DNA from: Cyanobacteriota bacterium
GTDB taxonomy: Bacteria; Acidobacteriota; Vicinamibacteria; Vicinamibacterales; UBA2999
Length of the DNA: 64,000 bases
NCBI GenBank assembly: GCA_019752015.1
Contig: JAIEMQ010000031.1
Span: forward strand, 1 to 64,000
Direction: 5' to 3'
Below, piece after piece: positions 16,739 through 25,893 of the stretch. The translations under genes and the position numbers were made by a program. Every line of letters begins with the position of its first letter. The stretch's first letter is position 1. The notes beneath the pieces are model-generated. The model did not search any database and was not told the DNA's origin. It saw only the letters and a program-made list of their open reading frames with translations.

Positions 16739-19405
16739 TCAGTCGGCGCGCAGCGCAATTACCGGGTCGATGCGCGACGCCCGCCAGGCGGGCAACGCGG
16801 TGGCGCTCACAGTGACGGCTGCGAGCAGCGCGATGACGCTGGCGAGCGTCAGCGGATCGAGCGGCGACAGTCCATAGAGCAGCGTCCTGATCATGAACCC
16901 GACGCCGACACCGCCGGCCAACCCGATCGACAGGCCAATCACCAGCAGCTTCGCCGAATCGCACGCGACCAGGTTCACGACATCGATCGCGCTGGCTCCG
17001 AGCGCCATGCGGGTGCCAAATTCCGAGGTCCGCTGCGCGACGGTGTACGAGACCACGCCGAACAGACCGCTCGCCGCGAGGACCAGCGCCAGCAACGCGA
17101 ACCCGCTCAGCATGCCGATGATCACGAAATCGCTCGATGCTTCCCGCGCCAGCTCATCGTCCCAGGTCGACAGATAGTCGATGGGAATGGAGGCGGCGTT
17201 CGTCGCGACACTCGAGCGCACGCTCGGCGTCAGCGCGCCGGGATTCGCGGCGCGGACGATGAACGACAGGCGGCGCGTCGACGGATCGAGCGGCACGAAC
17301 ACGCGCGGCGGGGGCTGCTGCGATCGATCGGTGTTGGCAATATCGCTGCTCACGCCGATGACGCGCGCATCGAGCGTGCGATCGCCCTGCAACAACGACA
17401 CGCGATGTCCGACCGCGCGGTCAACGCCGCCGAAATACCGGCGCGCGGCTTCGGCGCTGATCACCACCGCATCGCGCGCGGTTTCGCTCCACCACTCGCC
17501 CGCCAGCATCCGCAGCCCCATCGTGCGGTTGAGCGAATGCGAGGCGCCGGTGATCACGGCGGCGGGACGCGCGTCCTGCGCCGACGCGACCGCGCCGTCG
17601 ATCGTCAACATCTGCGGCGCCTGATCGCCGGAGATCGGCAACGAGGTCACCATGTCGATCGATTCGACGCCGGGTGTCGCTTGCAAAGCATCCCGCGTGG
17701 CACTGGCCGCGGCGCGGGCCTGCTCGATTGACGGATATTGGACGTCGTTGAGCTCGAGGCCGAAGACGAGCAGCCGGCTGCTGTCGAAGCCAAGCGGCTG
17801 CGCGTACATCTGCCGGATGCTGCGCAACGCGAGACTGGAGACCGTCAACAGGATCACGGCGAGCGCGACTTGCACGACGACGAGCACGCCTCGCCCGCGG
17901 CCAGGTGACGTCGCTCCTCTCGAGCCGCCCGCCGCCAGCACCTGCCGCAGATCGGCGCGCGACAGCGAGCGCACCGGCGACAGCGAAAACATCACCGGAC
18001 AGATCAACGCGAGCAGCGCGACGAAACCGATCTCATGCATGTCGATGGCGAGCTGCTGGAAGACCTGCTCCGCTGAATACAGCTGGATACCGCGCAGGGC
18101 CGACCACGCAAGCGGCACCGAGACGATGGCAGCGAACAACGACAACAGCATGCCCTCGGTCAAGAGCTGCCTGATCAAGCGCCCTTTGCGAGCACCGAGG
18201 GCGGTGCGCACGGCGAGCTCACGGGCGCGAGCGAGTGTCCGCACCATCACGAGATTCGAGACGTTGGCCGTCGCCACCGCGATCAACAGGCCGACCGACA
18301 GCGTGAAGAGCGCGATCACCACCCAGAAACCGTCACCGCCGATCAAATCGCTGACCGGCACCACCGTCACATTCCATCCGGTGTTCGTGGCCGGGTACTC
18401 GGCGGCCAGCGCCGCGCCAATCGCGGACATCTCCGCTCTCGCCTGCTCGAACGTGACGCCGTCATTCAGCCGCGCGAGGAATCGCAGGTTGCGTGCGTCG
18501 CGCGGTGACGTCGACGTCTCGAGCGTCACCGGCAGCCACATCACCACTTCGCCAAGGTTGCCGAACTCCATGTCCGGTGACGCAATGCCGACGATCGTGT
18601 AGTGATCGCGCCCCAGTTGAATCGTGCGTCCAATGACGTCGGGTCGCGATTGCATGTCGCTCTTCCAATAGCGATGGGCGACTACGGCCACCTTCGGAGC
18701 GCCGGGCCGATCGTCGCCGGGCATGAACACGCGTCCTGCGAACGCGCGCTGGCCCATCGCCGCGAATACTGCCGCCGTCGTATAGACGACATCGAGCGTC
18801 TGCGACTGGCCGTTGCTGATCAACGCGGCGCGCCCGTAGCGGAACGCGGCGAGCGAGTGCAGCGTCCGCGTGCGCGCCTGATAATCCAGGAAGTCCGGCG
18901 CCGAGACACGATGAGCACCGCCCATCGATCCGTGCGTGTCGTCGACCTTGACCGTGATCACCTTGGATTCGTCATCGACCGGCAGCCCGCGAAAGAGCGC
19001 CAGATCAGCAAACGCGAACCCAATGGTGGCTGCGCCGATCGCAAACGCCAGCGTCATCACGATCAGCGCTGATGTGCCGGGCGCGCGCATGAACGATCGC
19101 ATTGCCGTCTTGATGTCACTCCTGAGCTCGAACATCGGCCCGCTCCTCGGGTAGGTCAGCGACGGTTGCGGTGTGCGGCTCGCCGCGTAGTGCACGACGA
19201 GCCGCAAGGTCTGTTGCCAGTACCACAGTGCCGGGAACCGGGAGGCGGGAACCGGGAGCCGGAAAAATTCTTCATGAAGATCTCCAAGGACGCTTTCGCC
19301 TCGTTTACCTAGCGGTAGCACACGCCTCAAGATCGAATCAGCAAATCGCGGCGGTCGTGCGGTTCCCCGCTCCCGGCTCCCTGCGTCCGGTGGCGTAAGG
19401 GTCAT
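16739..19405 (-). CDS. MacB/FtsX-type ABC permease (ADOP family)
   Basis: 888 aa. An N-terminal cytoplasmic region of the acidobacterial orphan-permease type (RFADSILRRVLPLGKRGESVLGDL) is followed by two MacB_PCD + FtsX modules, each with periplasmic domain and helices (RELAVRTALGARKGRLIRQLLTEG; SEFGTRMALGASAIDVVNLV). No ATPase gene adjoins, as is usual for this family. Its ATG overlaps the padR stop by 4 nt. Two stretches of the GGGAACC/GGGAGCC repeat are read in frame near the N-terminus (19361-19383 as DAGSRERG; 19231-19262 as PVPASRFPA) and flank the conserved RFADSILRR segment. Substrate unknown; perhaps drug, peptide or lipoprotein export. Confidence 0.9.
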   Translation of the reverse strand: MTLTPPDAGSRERGTARPPRFADSILRRVLPLGKRGESVLGDLHEEFFRLPVPASRFPALWYWQQTLRLVVHYAASRTPQPSLTYPRSGPMFELRSDIKTAMRSFMRAPGTSALIVMTLAFAIGAATIGFAFADLALFRGLPVDDESKVITVKVDDTHGSMGGAHRVSAPDFLDYQARTRTLHSLAAFRYGRAALISNGQSQTLDVVYTTAAVFAAMGQRAFAGRVFMPGDDRPGAPKVAVVAHRYWKSDMQSRPDVIGRTIQLGRDHYTIVGIASPDMEFGNLGEVVMWLPVTLETSTSPRDARNLRFLARLNDGVTFEQARAEMSAIGAALAAEYPATNTGWNVTVVPVSDLIGGDGFWVVIALFTLSVGLLIAVATANVSNLVMVRTLARARELAVRTALGARKGRLIRQLLTEGMLLSLFAAIVSVPLAWSALRGIQLYSAEQVFQQLAIDMHEIGFVALLALICPVMFSLSPVRSLSRADLRQVLAAGGSRGATSPGRGRGVLVVVQVALAVILLTVSSLALRSIRQMYAQPLGFDSSRLLVFGLELNDVQYPSIEQARAAASATRDALQATPGVESIDMVTSLPISGDQAPQMLTIDGAVASAQDARPAAVITGASHSLNRTMGLRMLAGEWWSETARDAVVISAEAARRYFGGVDRAVGHRVSLLQGDRTLDARVIGVSSDIANTDRSQQPPPRVFVPLDPSTRRLSFIVRAANPGALTPSVRSSVATNAASIPIDYLSTWDDELAREASSDFVIIGMLSGFALLALVLAASGLFGVVSYTVAQRTSEFGTRMALGASAIDVVNLVACDSAKLLVIGLSIGLAGGVGVGFMIRTLLYGLSPLDPLTLASVIALLAAVTVSATALPAWRASRIDPVIALRAD
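19231..19262. repeat. GGGAACC/GGGAGCC 7-nt tandem repeat inside the ADOP gene
   Basis: GCCGGGAACC-GGGAGGCGGG-AACCGGGAGCCG-type text, 7-nt units with alternating A and G. It is one of four copies in the window (also 19361-19383, 30156-30176, 34487-34520) and encodes PVPASRFPA in the permease. Confidence 0.8.
19361..19383. repeat. GGGAACC/GGGAGCC repeat at the 5' end of the ADOP gene
   Basis: Reverse-orientation copy (GGTTCCCCGCTCCCGGCTCC) spanning codons 5-12 of the permease, read in frame as PDAGSRERG. Confidence 0.75.
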
Positions 19406-19731
19406 GATTCCGCGAGCAGGTCTTCGAGGCCGTTCCACAATTCGAGCAGCGCCTTGCGCGACGCGCGAAGTGCTTTAACGCCTTCCGCCGTGACGATGAA
19501 CTTGCGCTGCGGCAATCCATCACGCCCCGCATCGCCGCCCTCCGCGGTCCATCGCACGAGTTTCTTGGCTTCGAGACGATCGAGCGTCGTATAGAACCCG
19601 CCGCGCGACGGCTCGTGGCCCGACGCGCGCGCGACCTCTTTTCTGATGTCGATCGGATACGCCTTCGCATCGCACCGCAGGATCGCGAGCAAGACGCGTT
19701 GTTCAAACTCGCCGAGGAACGTGCGGCCCAT
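19402..19731 (-). CDS. PadR-family transcriptional regulator
   Basis: 109 aa, the short PadR form. A winged helix with the usual wording [32 protein letters not shown] and a GLPQRKFIVTAEG wing strand. A C-terminal helix (LRASRKALLELWNGLEDLL) mediates dimers. PadR repressors of this kind usually control the permease gene that follows; here the overlap is 4 nt (ATGA). A 32-bp near-perfect palindrome sits directly upstream of the start codon, so it is probably autoregulated. Confidence 0.9.
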   Translation of the reverse strand: MGRTFLGEFEQRVLLAILRCDAKAYPIDIRKEVARASGHEPSRGGFYTTLDRLEAKKLVRWTAEGGDAGRDGLPQRKFIVTAEGVKALRASRKALLELWNGLEDLLAES

Positions 19732-19732
19732 A

Positions 19733-19764
19733 GTTCACCAAGTAGACGAGTCTACTTTGTGAAC
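19733..19764. promoter_or_regulatory. Palindromic operator in front of padR
   Basis: GTTCACCAAGTAGAC (19733-19747), centre GA, then GTCTACTTTGTGAAC (19750-19764): 15-bp arms with one mismatch. It begins one base from the padR start codon and would block initiation if bound by the PadR dimer. Binding by PadR is inferred from position and symmetry. Confidence 0.65.
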
Positions 19765-19775
19765 GGTTCAACGTT

Positions 19776-19891
19776 AACGGGTGCCAGGCACCCGTTGCCG
19801 GTCGTTACCGGTCGTTGCCGTTAGCGGGTGCCTGGCACCGGTTGCCGGGACCGGTTGCCGGCTACGTTTGGGGCCAGCCCCCAGACGTAGC
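19776..19891. repeat. GGTGCCAGGCACC-type palindromic repeat cluster
   Basis: A perfect 21-bp palindrome (19776-19796, core GGGTGCC-a-GGCACCC), then GTTGCCGGTC-like units, a second GGGTGCCTGGCACC (about 19824-19838) and a 13-bp hairpin at 19861-19891 (arms GCTACGTTTGGGG and CCCCAGACGTAGC, one G-U). Together with the operator it takes up the first half of the 401-nt gap; the second half holds a sigma-54-type promoter and leader. Confidence 0.7.
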
Positions 19892-20009
19892 ATTCGGCCC
19901 GTTGAAGAACGGTCGTTCAACAAATTGAATCGTCACGGATCGCAGGTGTTTCATCCGCCAAATTTCAGGGATTCAGGCCTGATCTCCTCACTCTCACACC
20001 TGTGGCCAG

Positions 20010-20025
20010 TGGCACAATTGCTGCT
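20010..20025 (+). promoter_or_regulatory. Sigma-54-type (-24/-12) promoter of the TonB receptor
   Basis: TGGCACAATTGCTGCT matches TGGCAYRNNNNTTGCW at every fixed position but one (C for the first T of TTGC). GG and GC are ten bases apart. The expected start near 20036 would give a leader of about 97 nt, which contains the hairpin CGCCGGG-N6-CCCGGCG just before the ribosome site. Confidence 0.6.
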
Positions 20026-20132
20026 CTTCGGGACGTGCACCTCTGTAATCAGGCCAAGCTGCCGAAATGGTGGGACGGCCAGTGTTAGTGATCTTCGCCG
20101 GGACTCACCCCGGCGTATTGGAGGAATGGGAA

Positions 20133-23096
20133 ATGACGTTGAGAACGCTTGTCGCGTCGGCGCTCGTGCTGGTACTCGGTACGACGGCGGCGGTGGCGCA
20201 GCAGCAAACCGGTGAAATCTACGGAAGGGCGGCCGACACGTCGGGCGCCGTATTGCCAGGCGCGACCGTCACGGTCGCTGGTCCCGCGCTGATCCAGCCG
20301 CGCGTGGCCGTCACCTCGGAAACCGGCACCTACCGCGTGCCGGAGCTGCCGATCGGCACCTACTCGGTGACCTTCGAGCTCGCCGGATTCAAGACCACGG
20401 CGATCCAGGAGATCCGCGTCACGATCGGCTTCCGCGCGCAGGTCAACGCCGCCATGGAGCTCTCGACCGTGCAGGAAACGGTGACCGTGACCGGCGCCAG
20501 CCCGCTGGTCGACACGCGCGAGACCGGCACCAAGCAGGCGTTCGATCTCGAGACGCTGCAGAACATCCCGTCGGCGCGCGACCCGTGGGTCATGCTCGAG
20601 CGCACGCCCGGCATCTTCATGGACCGCGCCAACGTCGGCGGCAACCAGTCGGGCCAGCAGTCCAGCTACATCTCACGCGGCGCCTCGACCGGCAACAACA
20701 AGTGGTCGATCGACGGCGTGGACATCACGGACATGACCGCGACCGGCGCGTCCCCGATCTACTACGACTTCGACATGCTCGAGGAAATGCAGGTCACCAC
20801 GGGCGGCGCGGACGTCTCGCAGCAGACCGGCGGCGTCGGCATCAACCTCGTGACCAAGAGCGGCACCGATCGCTTCAAGGGCAACGCCCGCTTCCTGCTC
20901 ACCGACCAGAAGTTCCAGAGTGACAACATCACCGACGCGCTGCGCGTGCAGGGCGCCGGCGCCGGCGCGCCGATCCAGAACATCAAGGACTACGGCTTCG
21001 ACGTCGGCGGCCCGATCGCCAAGGGCAAGCTGTGGTACTGGGGTTCGTACGGCACGCAGGACATCAAAGTCGGCGTGGTCGGCTTCTACCTGAACAACTC
21101 GACCTGCCGTCCGAACGGCGTGTCCATCAACCCGCGCACGACGGATACCCAGACGCTGCGCAGCTGTCTCGCCACCGACTTGACGACGCTCAACAACTAC
21201 AACTGGAAGATCAGCTACGTTCCGTTCAGGAACAACCGCTTCAACTTCCAGAACACCTGGGCGGAAAAGGTGCGCAACGCGCGCGATGCCGGCGACCTGC
21301 GCCCGATCGAAACGGCCTACCGGCAGAAGGCTGTTGACAGCAGCTTCGGCGCGTTCGGCTGGCTGACCGGCCCGTCGCCGTTCTGGAAGGCCGCCGATCA
21401 GCACGTGATCAGCGACCGCATGCTCGTCGACGTGATGTGGTCGCACCTCGGCAATAACTTCGCGCTCGACCTGCAGGATCCGTCGCTCTACGACGTGCAG
21501 CCGCGGCTCGAAACGACGACAGGTCTGTGGGGCCGCTCATACAACGCCTCGACCTTCATCCGCCCGACCAACAGCTTCGACGTGGTCAGCAGCTACTTCC
21601 TGCCGAACAAGATCGGCGGCGATCACGCGTTCAAGTTCGGCTACCGCTGGCGTTCGGCGGACTCGACCAGCATCAATCACCGCGGCGGCTTCATCGAAGC
21701 GCGCTTCACCAACGGGGTCGCCAACTCGGCGGACATCTACCGTGACGGCTACTCCAAGTCGCGGCTGTCGACGCAGGCGTTCTACGCGCAGGACACGTTC
21801 ACGAAAAACCGCTTCACGCTGAACATCGGTTTCCGCGTCGATCGTCAGGACGACGCCGCGTCGCCCGGCAATGTGCCGGCGAACCCGTTCTTCCCGCAGT
21901 TGATGCCCGCGATCAACTTCCAGGGCATCGATGCCGGCGTCGTCTGGACGGACTTGTCGCCGCGCGTCGGCGCGACCTACGATCTCACGGGCGACGGCAA
22001 GACCGTGCTGTCCACGTCGTATGCGACCTACTACGGCCAGATGGCGCCCGGCCAGCTGTCGAACCAGCTCGCGGCCACCGGTGCGGTGTTCGTGCGTTAT
22101 CCGTGGACCGACACCAACGGCGACCAGTTCGTCCAGCCGGGCGAAGTCAACACCTCGGTGCCGTTCCTGAGCAAAAGCAACGCGTACGATCCGGCCAATC
22201 CGGCCAATGCCCTGGCGCCCGCGGTCATCGACCCGAACATCAGGAACGATCGCACGCGCGAGTACATCGCCGGCTTCGATCGCCAACTCGGCTCGCAGAT
22301 GGCGTTCGGCGCCAGCTACATCTGGCGCAAGTATGACCGGTTCGCGTGGACGGATCGCCTCAACTGGGATTCGAGCAACTACCGTTCGGTGACCTACACG
22401 CCGACCGGCTGCCCGGCGGGCGCGCGCTGCGACACGGTGACGTACTTCGAACCGTCGACGCAGCTGCCGACGGCGACGCAGTACACCAACCGCCCCGGCA
22501 ACTTCCGCAACTTCAACGGCTTCGAAGTGACGTTCACCAAGCGCATGTCGAACCGCTGGTCGATGAACGGCAGCTATGCCTACAACAACGCGAGGGAGAC
22601 GTTCGAAACCGCGGCGCTGGAAGATCCGACGTGCGTGCAGAGCGTTTGCCCTGGCACCAACGAGTACGCGCCGGAATCCGGCGGCAGCGGCATCGGCAAC
22701 GTCTTCCAGAACGCCAAGTGGCTCGTGAAGCTCAACGGCCGCGTCCAGCTGCCGTATGACTTCAACCTCGCGGCCAACATGCTCGGCCGCCAGGGCTTCC
22801 CGTTCCCGCAGTCGATCCTGACGCCGAACCGCGCCAACGGCGGCGGGCAGGCGCAGGTGCAGCTCGATCCGATGGGCACCGTGCGCTACGACAACCTCGT
22901 CACGGTTGACTTCCGCCTCGATCGCACGTTCCGCTTCAATACGGTGACACTCGTTCCGGCGCTCGACCTGTTCAACCTGACCAACTCGAACACCGTGATC
23001 GCGCAGAACCGCCAGCAGGCGGCAGCCAACGCCAACGTGGTGAGCGGCATCCTGGCGCCGCGCGTGATGCGCTTCGGCGTCTCGGTCCGCTGGTAG
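20133..23096 (+). CDS. TonB-dependent receptor with carboxypeptidase-regulatory-like domain
   Basis: 987 aa, intact. Signal peptide MTLRTLVASALVLVLGTTAAVAQ. Residues 25-115 form the regulatory-like Ig domain (GRAADTSGAVLPGATVTV...GTYRVPELPIGTYSVTFE). The plug (about 120-260) includes SIDGVDITDM and EEMQVTTGGADVSQQTGG. The rest is a beta barrel ending in the outer-membrane C-terminal Trp (FGVSVRW). The start was set by GGAGG at 20120-20124, eight bases before ATG. The substrate is unknown; this type in Acidobacteriota is often linked to glycans or peptides. A terminator follows. Confidence 0.9.
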   Translation: MTLRTLVASALVLVLGTTAAVAQQQTGEIYGRAADTSGAVLPGATVTVAGPALIQPRVAVTSETGTYRVPELPIGTYSVTFELAGFKTTAIQEIRVTIGFRAQVNAAMELSTVQETVTVTGASPLVDTRETGTKQAFDLETLQNIPSARDPWVMLERTPGIFMDRANVGGNQSGQQSSYISRGASTGNNKWSIDGVDITDMTATGASPIYYDFDMLEEMQVTTGGADVSQQTGGVGINLVTKSGTDRFKGNARFLLTDQKFQSDNITDALRVQGAGAGAPIQNIKDYGFDVGGPIAKGKLWYWGSYGTQDIKVGVVGFYLNNSTCRPNGVSINPRTTDTQTLRSCLATDLTTLNNYNWKISYVPFRNNRFNFQNTWAEKVRNARDAGDLRPIETAYRQKAVDSSFGAFGWLTGPSPFWKAADQHVISDRMLVDVMWSHLGNNFALDLQDPSLYDVQPRLETTTGLWGRSYNASTFIRPTNSFDVVSSYFLPNKIGGDHAFKFGYRWRSADSTSINHRGGFIEARFTNGVANSADIYRDGYSKSRLSTQAFYAQDTFTKNRFTLNIGFRVDRQDDAASPGNVPANPFFPQLMPAINFQGIDAGVVWTDLSPRVGATYDLTGDGKTVLSTSYATYYGQMAPGQLSNQLAATGAVFVRYPWTDTNGDQFVQPGEVNTSVPFLSKSNAYDPANPANALAPAVIDPNIRNDRTREYIAGFDRQLGSQMAFGASYIWRKYDRFAWTDRLNWDSSNYRSVTYTPTGCPAGARCDTVTYFEPSTQLPTATQYTNRPGNFRNFNGFEVTFTKRMSNRWSMNGSYAYNNARETFETAALEDPTCVQSVCPGTNEYAPESGGSGIGNVFQNAKWLVKLNGRVQLPYDFNLAANMLGRQGFPFPQSILTPNRANGGGQAQVQLDPMGTVRYDNLVTVDFRLDRTFRFNTVTLVPALDLFNLTNSNTVIAQNRQQAAANANVVSGILAPRVMRFGVSVRW

Positions 23097-23128
23097 GCCA
23101 CAGATTAGACACAGATTGATTTCTGTGG

Positions 23129-23167
23129 GGCCCGCTGGAGCGATCCAGCGGGCCTTTCTTTTTTTCG
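23129..23167 (+). terminator. Rho-independent terminator after the TonB receptor
   Basis: GGCCCGCTGG (23129-23138), loop agcgat, CCAGCGGGCC (23145-23154), then tttcttttttt. Confidence 0.9.
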
Positions 23168-23187
23168 CCGCAGTATGATCACCATCC

Positions 23188-24876
23188 TTGCCTAAACGGC
23201 CGAAGACATCGCCTGCGCCGGCCGCACGGACGCCGGCCTCTCACGTGATTCCGGCAATCGTCGTGTTCGCCGTCGCGTTGCTGCTGCGGCTGCTGGCCGC
23301 GTGGCAACTTGGCGCGCTGCCGCTGTCGCGAACGCCACAACTCGACTCGGCGACGTACTTGATGTGGGCGCGCGAGATCGTGGCGGGCGGAGTCGCGTGG
23401 CCCCCATATCCGGAGCATGCGCCGGGGTATCCGTTCTTCGTCGCCGCCATCCTGTGGCTGTTCGACGGCTCGCTGATGGCGGTCCGCATCACCCAGGCGG
23501 TCCTCGGCTCGATCGGCTGCGTGCTGACGGCGCGCGTGGCGGCGCGAACCGTTGACCCGCGCGCATTCGTATGGGCAGGACTGATCCAGGCGGCCTATGC
23601 TCCGCTGATCTATCTCGACACCGCACTCCTGGCCGAGTCGCTGTTGATCTTCCTGCTGGTGTTGACGCTCGACGTCGTCAGCGCCGCCGATCGCCGCGCG
23701 ACGCGGTGGTTGATTGGAGGCCTGTCGCTCGGAGCAGCCGGCATCGTCCGTCCAACCGCGCTCGTGCTCGTCGTCGCGTTCCTGGTTGTGCTGGTGAGAA
23801 AACACCAGTGGAGCCGTCAGACACGAACGCTCGCGCTCGCCTTCACGGCCGGCGTGCTGATCCTGGTCGCGCCCGTCGTGATTCAGAACTGGCGCGTGAC
23901 CGGGATGCCGATGATCCAGGCCTACGGCGGCATGAACACGTACCTCGGCAATCGGCCGTCAGGTGATGGCGGCGCTCGCGCGCGACTGGGCGGCGAGTGG
24001 GATCGCCTGGAGGGAGAAGCAAGCCGCGCCGGCACGACCCGCAACGATCAGGATCGCTACTACTTGCGTCGCACCGTCAGTGAGATCGCCGCGCGGCCTG
24101 CAGCGTACGCCGGCGTGCTCGCCTCGAAGTTGTGGTGGACGTCGCAGGACGAAGAACTACGCGACACGCACAGCTACTATTTTTTCGCCAACGCGTGGGC
24201 GCCGCTCAATTGGCTGCCGACCTTCGGCGCCATCGTTGCGCTGGCAGCGGCCGGCCTGATCGCGAGCCGGCCGCGCGATCCAGCCTGGTTGATCGCCTAC
24301 GGCGTTGCGATGCTGGCGACCACCGTGCTGCTGGTAATCGGTACGCGATACCGGATGCCGCTCGTGCCGGCCGTGATCGCCGTAGCTGGAGGCGGGCTCG
24401 CCGCAACAATCGACGCCGTTCGATCGAGACGATGGAATGCCGCCGTGCCGCTGGCAGTGACGCTGATGCTGATTTGGGCGGTGACGGAAACTCGCCGCGA
24501 TCCCGCGTCGCGGAATTTTTCGGAAGAACAAGCCCTGACCGGGCTGTCGTTGTTACAGGAAAACAAGGTCGACGAATCGGAAGCGGCTTACCGGCAGGCG
24601 ATTGAAACCGACGCGAGCTCCAGCTTCGCGTGGGACGGGCTCGGGCTCGTTTTGCAACGGCGCCGGCAACGAGACGAAGCGCGAGCGGCTTTCGAACGCG
24701 CCGTGCAACTCAATCCGGCCAACGCCACGGCGTGGGTCCACCTCGGTCTGGCCTACGAGTTTCTCAACGACCCGCCGGCGGCGCTGAACGCCTACCGACA
24801 GGCGCTCTCCATCACACCTCAGCGCAGGGAGGCCATCGAGTTGCACGAACGCGCGCGACAGCGGTATCGCCGCTGA
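23188..24876 (+). CDS. Integral membrane glycosyltransferase (ArnT/PMT-like, GT-C) fused to TPR repeats
   Basis: 562 aa. Residues 20-440 hold about ten membrane helices with the GT-C layout: an acidic motif in the first loop (TPQLDSATYLMWAREIVAGG), APGYPFFVAAILWL, and GGMNTYLGNRP in the periplasmic part. From residue about 445, at least three TPR units follow (EEQALTGLSLLQENKVDESEAAYRQAI; WDGLGLVLQRRRQRDEARAAFERAVQLNP; WVHLGLAYEFL). Such proteins use a polyprenyl-phosphate sugar to modify lipids or proteins outside the membrane. The start is TTG at 23188; no better in-frame start lies upstream. The acceptor is unknown. Confidence 0.7.
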   Translation: MPKRPKTSPAPAARTPASHVIPAIVVFAVALLLRLLAAWQLGALPLSRTPQLDSATYLMWAREIVAGGVAWPPYPEHAPGYPFFVAAILWLFDGSLMAVRITQAVLGSIGCVLTARVAARTVDPRAFVWAGLIQAAYAPLIYLDTALLAESLLIFLLVLTLDVVSAADRRATRWLIGGLSLGAAGIVRPTALVLVVAFLVVLVRKHQWSRQTRTLALAFTAGVLILVAPVVIQNWRVTGMPMIQAYGGMNTYLGNRPSGDGGARARLGGEWDRLEGEASRAGTTRNDQDRYYLRRTVSEIAARPAAYAGVLASKLWWTSQDEELRDTHSYYFFANAWAPLNWLPTFGAIVALAAAGLIASRPRDPAWLIAYGVAMLATTVLLVIGTRYRMPLVPAVIAVAGGGLAATIDAVRSRRWNAAVPLAVTLMLIWAVTETRRDPASRNFSEEQALTGLSLLQENKVDESEAAYRQAIETDASSSFAWDGLGLVLQRRRQRDEARAAFERAVQLNPANATAWVHLGLAYEFLNDPPAALNAYRQALSITPQRREAIELHERARQRYRR

Positions 24877-24986
24877 CGGCCAATGCTCGACCCCTGCTGA
24901 GGTTCGTCGTCGTCGATTTCAACGTTACGCTCAGGCGGTGGAGCCATCGCACCGGCTTGGATAGATTTAAGCATCGCCCGTTCGTG

Positions 24987-25385
24987 ATGACCATCCAAGT
25001 CAAGACCACCTACGCCCCGGAACTGCTGATCTACGTGATCGATGAGTGGCCGACGCTCGATGAGCAGACCCGGCAGCGCGAGCGGTTGATCGTCGACGGA
25101 CATTTGCAGGAACATACGGCCGCGCTGGTGGACTTCCGAAACGTGCATGCGTTCCCGCAACGCAGCGAACTGGAAACGGCGACGATGGCCGCGCTCCACC
25201 GCAAGAGGGTTCCGCAACGGGTCGCGTATGTCGTTCAGACACCCGAACAGGCCGCGTTCGTCAGTGAGTTGAAAACACTGGCGGCGGATTCGGCGCGGTC
25301 GATTGAGGGGTTTCTCGCCGAACGCGACGCGATCCGCTGGTTATTTCCTTCGGGTGGTTCCTTCCCGTTGTCGTTTCTCGATTAA
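24987..25385 (+). CDS. Small cytoplasmic protein, possibly STAS/SpoIIAA-like
   Basis: 132 aa with no signal or membrane segment. The pattern of beta strand (LLIYVIDEW), helix, strand (HTAALVDFRNVHAF), helix and strand (RVAYVVQTPEQAAFVSEL), ending IEGFLAERDAIRWLF, resembles acidobacterial SpoIIAA/STAS-fold proteins, but this rests on layout rather than a motif. ATG at 24987 was chosen; GTG at 24984 is equally possible. It lies between a glycosyltransferase and a small XRE regulator. Confidence 0.5.
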   Translation: MTIQVKTTYAPELLIYVIDEWPTLDEQTRQRERLIVDGHLQEHTAALVDFRNVHAFPQRSELETATMAALHRKRVPQRVAYVVQTPEQAAFVSELKTLAADSARSIEGFLAERDAIRWLFPSGGSFPLSFLD

Positions 25386-25469
25386 CTCTGCGCACCGGAC
25401 TGACGAGGTTCCTTACGTCGTCGTTCGGCACGGGCGGAGCGGCGCGTCGCTTGCAAAGTTACGGTTGGG

Positions 25470-25748
25470 GTGACTACTTTGGGGCGGTCGATTTGGAGGC
25501 CGGACGCAGCTCAACATGTGCGCGTGTCAAAACGCGTAGATGCGGTCGCCAAGTCGCTTGGCCGACGAATCCGTCAGCTGCGAAAAGCCAGGGGATGGTC
25601 GCAGGAGCGGCTCGCCGATGAAGCGGACATGCACCGCACTTACATGTGGGGCATTGAACAGGGCGTGCGTAATCCTTCAATTCGTCACCTCACCCAGCTC
25701 GCCGACGCGCTTGATGTGCCACTCGCGTCGCTCTTCACCTCGGAATAA
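25470..25748 (+). CDS. XRE-family helix-turn-helix regulator
   Basis: A short DNA-binding protein. Residues 28-88 make a complete Cro/C1-type HTH (LGRRIRQLRKARGWSQERLADEADMHRTYMWGIEQGVRNPS, LTQLADALDVPLASLF). The ATG at 25470 gives 92 aa; GTG at 25524 would remove a non-conserved leader and may be the true start. A weaker -24/-12-like sequence is at 25440-25455 (CGGCGCGTCGCTTGCA). Such small stand-alone HTHs often control neighbours; no target is visible. Confidence 0.8.
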   Translation: MTTLGRSIWRPDAAQHVRVSKRVDAVAKSLGRRIRQLRKARGWSQERLADEADMHRTYMWGIEQGVRNPSIRHLTQLADALDVPLASLFTSE

Positions 25749-25822
25749 CACCGGGTCGTCCCGTACTGACCCACGCTTTGCGATCATTGGGTAACGCGTC
25801 TACGGGCGTGTCCCTGCAACGC

Positions 25823-25838
25823 GGGCACGCAGGTTGCT
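25823..25838 (+). promoter_or_regulatory. Sigma-54-type (-24/-12) promoter match
   Basis: GGGCACGCAGGTTGCT differs from TGGCAYRNNNNTTGCW only at the first base. The predicted start near 25850 gives a leader of about 44 nt with AGGAGG before the 25894 gene. Confidence 0.6.
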
Positions 25839-25893
25839 GCAAGTTTCTTGGTATCCCCGGCATGAACGCCTCGCCGGGCGAGGAGGGGTATAA

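Noticed and set aside
15132-19731. Possible drug-efflux operon of MacAB type
   Set aside because: No MacA or ATPase gene; the permease is of the ADOP type, which normally stands without one.
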